Positions 21,487 to 23,412 of a stretch of DNA of 23,412 nt are shown here, piece after piece. The stretch's first letter is position 1. Each line of letters opens with the position of its first letter. The stretch is taken from the NCBI GenBank assembly GCA_005884745.1, contig VAZU01000037.1:1-23412 (forward strand). Reading direction: 5' to 3'. The translations under genes and the position numbers were made by a program. Below the pieces are notes generated by a model that saw only the letters and a program-made list of their open reading frames with translations, searched no databases and had not been told where the DNA came from. The DNA comes from Alphaproteobacteria bacterium. Lineage in GTDB: Bacteria; Pseudomonadota; Alphaproteobacteria; Rhizobiales; Xanthobacteraceae.

Positions 21487-23412
21487 CTACTCCCCGGCGC
21501 CCGCCGCCTCGCGGGTGCGCTCGGCCTCGGCCTTCTGCTTGGCTTCCAGATCCTCGCCGGTCTGCTGGTCGACGATCTTCATCGACAGCCGCACCTTGCC
21601 GCGGTCGTCGAACCCGAGCAGCTTGACCTTGACCTTGTCGCCCTCTTTCACCACGTCGGTGACCTTTTGCACCCGGCGCGGCGCGAGCTGGCTGATGTGG
21701 ACGAGGCCGTCTTTCGAGCCGAAGAAATTCACGAAGGCGCCGAAGTCCACCACCTTGACCACGGTGCCGTCGTAGATCTGGCCGACCTCCGGCTCCGACG
21801 CGATCGACTTGATCCAGTTGATCGCCGCCTTGATCGAATCGGCGTTGGCCGACGCGATCTTGATGGTGCCGTCGTCGGAAATGTCGATCTTTGCCCCGGT
21901 CTTTTCCACGATCTCGCGGATCACCTTGCCGCCCGAGCCGATCACTTCGCGGATCTTGTCGACCGGAATGGAGATCACCTCGATGCGCGGCGCATGCGCG
22001 CCGAGCTCGGCGCGATGCGAGACCAAGGCCTTGGCCATCTCGCCGAGGATGTGCAGCCGCCCGTCCTTGGCCTGGCCGAGCGCGACCCGCATGATCTCCT
22101 CGTTGATGCCGGAGATCTTGATGTCCATCTGCAGCGAGGTGACGCCGCGTTCGGTGCCGGCCACCTTGAAGTCCATGTCGCCGAGATGGTCCTCGTCGCC
22201 GAGGATGTCGGAAAGCACGGCGAACCGCCCCTCTTCCAGGATGAGGCCCATGGCGATGCCGGCGGTCGGCCGCCGCAGCGGCACGCCGGCATCCATCAAG
22301 GCGAGCGAAGTGCCGCACACGGTCGCCATCGAGGAGGAGCCGTTGGATTCGGTGATCTCCGAGACCACGCGGAGCGTATAGGGGAACTCGTGATGCTGCG
22401 GCAGCACCGGACGGATCGCCCGCCACGCGAGCTTGCCGTGGCCGACCTCGCGGCGGCCGGGCGCGCCCAGCCGCCCGGTCTCGCCGACCGAGAACGGCGG
22501 GAAATTGTAATGCAGCAGGAACGTCTCCTTGTAGGTCCCCTGCAGCGCGTCGATGTATTGCTCGTCCTCGCCGGTGCCCAGCGTGGCAATCACCAGGGCC
22601 TGGGTCTCGCCGCGCGTGAACAGCGCGGAGCCGTGGGTGCGCGGCAGCACGCCGACCTCGCACACGATCGGGCGCACGGTCTTGAGGTCCCGCCCGTCGA
22701 TGCGCCGGCCGGTGTCGAGGATGTTGTCCCGCACGATTTTCGCTTCGAGGTCCTTGAACACGGCGGCGACATGCTGCGGGCCGTGCGCGGAATTTTCGAC
22801 CCCGTCGGGGAGGAAATGCGCCATCGCCTTGGCCTTGGCGGCTTCGATGGCGGCGTGCCGCTCCTGCTTGCCGGGGATGCCATAGGCGGCGCGCAGGTCG
22901 GCTTCGACTAGCCCCAGCATCTCCTTCTCGACCGCCTCGCTCTCCGGCAGCGCGAAGTCGCGCGGCTCCTTCGCGGCGTTCTCGGCGAGCGAGATGATGG
23001 CGTCGATCACCGGCTGGAAATGCTTGTGGCCGAACATGACCGCGCCGAGCATGACCTCTTCGGGCAGCTCCTTGGCTTCCGATTCGACCATCAGCACCGC
23101 GTCGCCCGTGCCGGCGACGACGAGGTCGAGCTGGCTCTCCGACATCTCGTCGAGCTGGGGATTGAGCACGTATTCGTTGTTGATGAAGCCGACGCGCGCG
23201 GCGCCGACCGGTCCCATGAACGGTGCGCCCGAGAGCGTGAGCGCCGCCGAGGAAGCGACCATCGCCACGATGTCGGGATCGTTCTCCAGATCGTGGGACA
23301 GCACGGTGGCGATCACCTGGGTGTCGCAACGATAGCCTGCGGCGAACAGCGGCCGCACCGGGCGGTCGATCAGGCGCGAGACCAGCGTCTCCTTTTCGGT
23401 CGGACGGCCTTC
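21487..23412 (-). CDS. pnp: Polyribonucleotide nucleotidyltransferase (PNPase), N-terminus beyond window
   Basis: 3'-5' phosphorolytic exoribonuclease of the RNA degradosome. 641 codons are visible, and the frame is open to base 23412, where it enters at GRPTEKETLVSRLIDRPVRPLF; about 70-80 residues should be missing, since the family is about 700-720 aa. Two RNase PH-like cores flank the alpha-helical domain. The second core has GTSLALMDAGVPLRRPTAG and the active-site SDILGDEDHLGDMDFKVAGT with its Asp residues. The KH domain has VIGSGGKVIREI, and the S1 domain has GQIYDGTVVKVVDFGAFVNFF and DGLVHISQLAPRRV. A short Lys/Glu/Ala-rich tail follows, shorter than the tails that recruit RNase E in enterobacteria. 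GTG at 23358 is an internal Val codon, not a start. Confidence 0.98.
   Translation of the reverse strand, partial: EGRPTEKETLVSRLIDRPVRPLFAAGYRCDTQVIATVLSHDLENDPDIVAMVASSAALTLSGAPFMGPVGAARVGFINNEYVLNPQLDEMSESQLDLVVAGTGDAVLMVESEAKELPEEVMLGAVMFGHKHFQPVIDAIISLAENAAKEPRDFALPESEAVEKEMLGLVEADLRAAYGIPGKQERHAAIEAAKAKAMAHFLPDGVENSAHGPQHVAAVFKDLEAKIVRDNILDTGRRIDGRDLKTVRPIVCEVGVLPRTHGSALFTRGETQALVIATLGTGEDEQYIDALQGTYKETFLLHYNFPPFSVGETGRLGAPGRREVGHGKLAWRAIRPVLPQHHEFPYTLRVVSEITESNGSSSMATVCGTSLALMDAGVPLRRPTAGIAMGLILEEGRFAVLSDILGDEDHLGDMDFKVAGTERGVTSLQMDIKISGINEEIMRVALGQAKDGRLHILGEMAKALVSHRAELGAHAPRIEVISIPVDKIREVIGSGGKVIREIVEKTGAKIDISDDGTIKIASANADSIKAAINWIKSIASEPEVGQIYDGTVVKVVDFGAFVNFFGSKDGLVHISQLAPRRVQKVTDVVKEGDKVKVKLLGFDDRGKVRLSMKIVDQQTGEDLEAKQKAEAERTREAAGAGE

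Noticed and set aside
1..23412. CRISPR arrays, insertion sequences, tRNA or rRNA genes
   Set aside because: No regularly spaced direct repeats, transposase frames, terminal inverted repeats or cloverleaf-like segments were seen on reading both strands.

Overview
The window is high-GC chromosomal DNA from an alphaproteobacterium, almost certainly of the order Hyphomicrobiales (Rhizobiales). The indicators are an Irr iron regulator with the GCPWHD heme regulatory motif known from Bradyrhizobium-type Irr, a fused TsaE-phosphotransferase, a DivL-like sensor kinase with Tyr in place of the phospho-acceptor His, and an irr-fabA-fabB-fabI cluster. It is a core-genome region with no phage, IS element, CRISPR array, rRNA or tRNA visible.

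Layout. 1-5152 (minus strand): a 3'-truncated MurU-like nucleotidyltransferase, a 356-bp AT-rich gap, the TsaE-AmgK fusion and the DivL-like kinase. 5379-8280 (minus): cysK, then dut and coaBC, which overlap by four bases. 8311-8747: an orphan antitoxin preceded by a 32-codon remnant of its RelE/HigB-type toxin and a palindrome, wedged between coaBC and ubiB. 8766-11209 (minus): ubiB and ubiE. 11296-13838 (plus): mutM, an enoyl-CoA hydratase and a MoeB/ThiF-type adenylyltransferase lacking most zinc cysteines. 13854-15746 (minus): two small secreted proteins that look like diverged paralogues, then a glyoxylate/hydroxypyruvate reductase. 16003-16524 (plus): an SH3-domain periplasmic protein, convergent with irr. 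17311-20126 (plus): fabA, fabB, fabI. 20232-21398 (plus): a secreted beta-propeller. 21434-21460: the pnp terminator. 21487 to the right edge (minus): pnp, lacking its N-terminus.

How the genes work together. Several functional groups are packed side by side: peptidoglycan-sugar recycling (amgK, murU), cell-cycle signalling (divL), tRNA modification (tsaE), cysteine and CoA synthesis (cysK, coaBC), ubiquinone synthesis (ubiE, ubiB), nucleotide-pool and DNA quality control (dut, mutM), and unsaturated fatty acid synthesis (fabA, fabB, fabI) beside the heme/iron regulator irr. No complete new multi-gene system is evident. The most interesting points are the decayed toxin-antitoxin locus, the pair of small secreted cysteine proteins, the Tyr-type kinase, an Ala at the triclosan-sensitive Gly position of FabI, and a strong inverted repeat over the likely cysK promoter.
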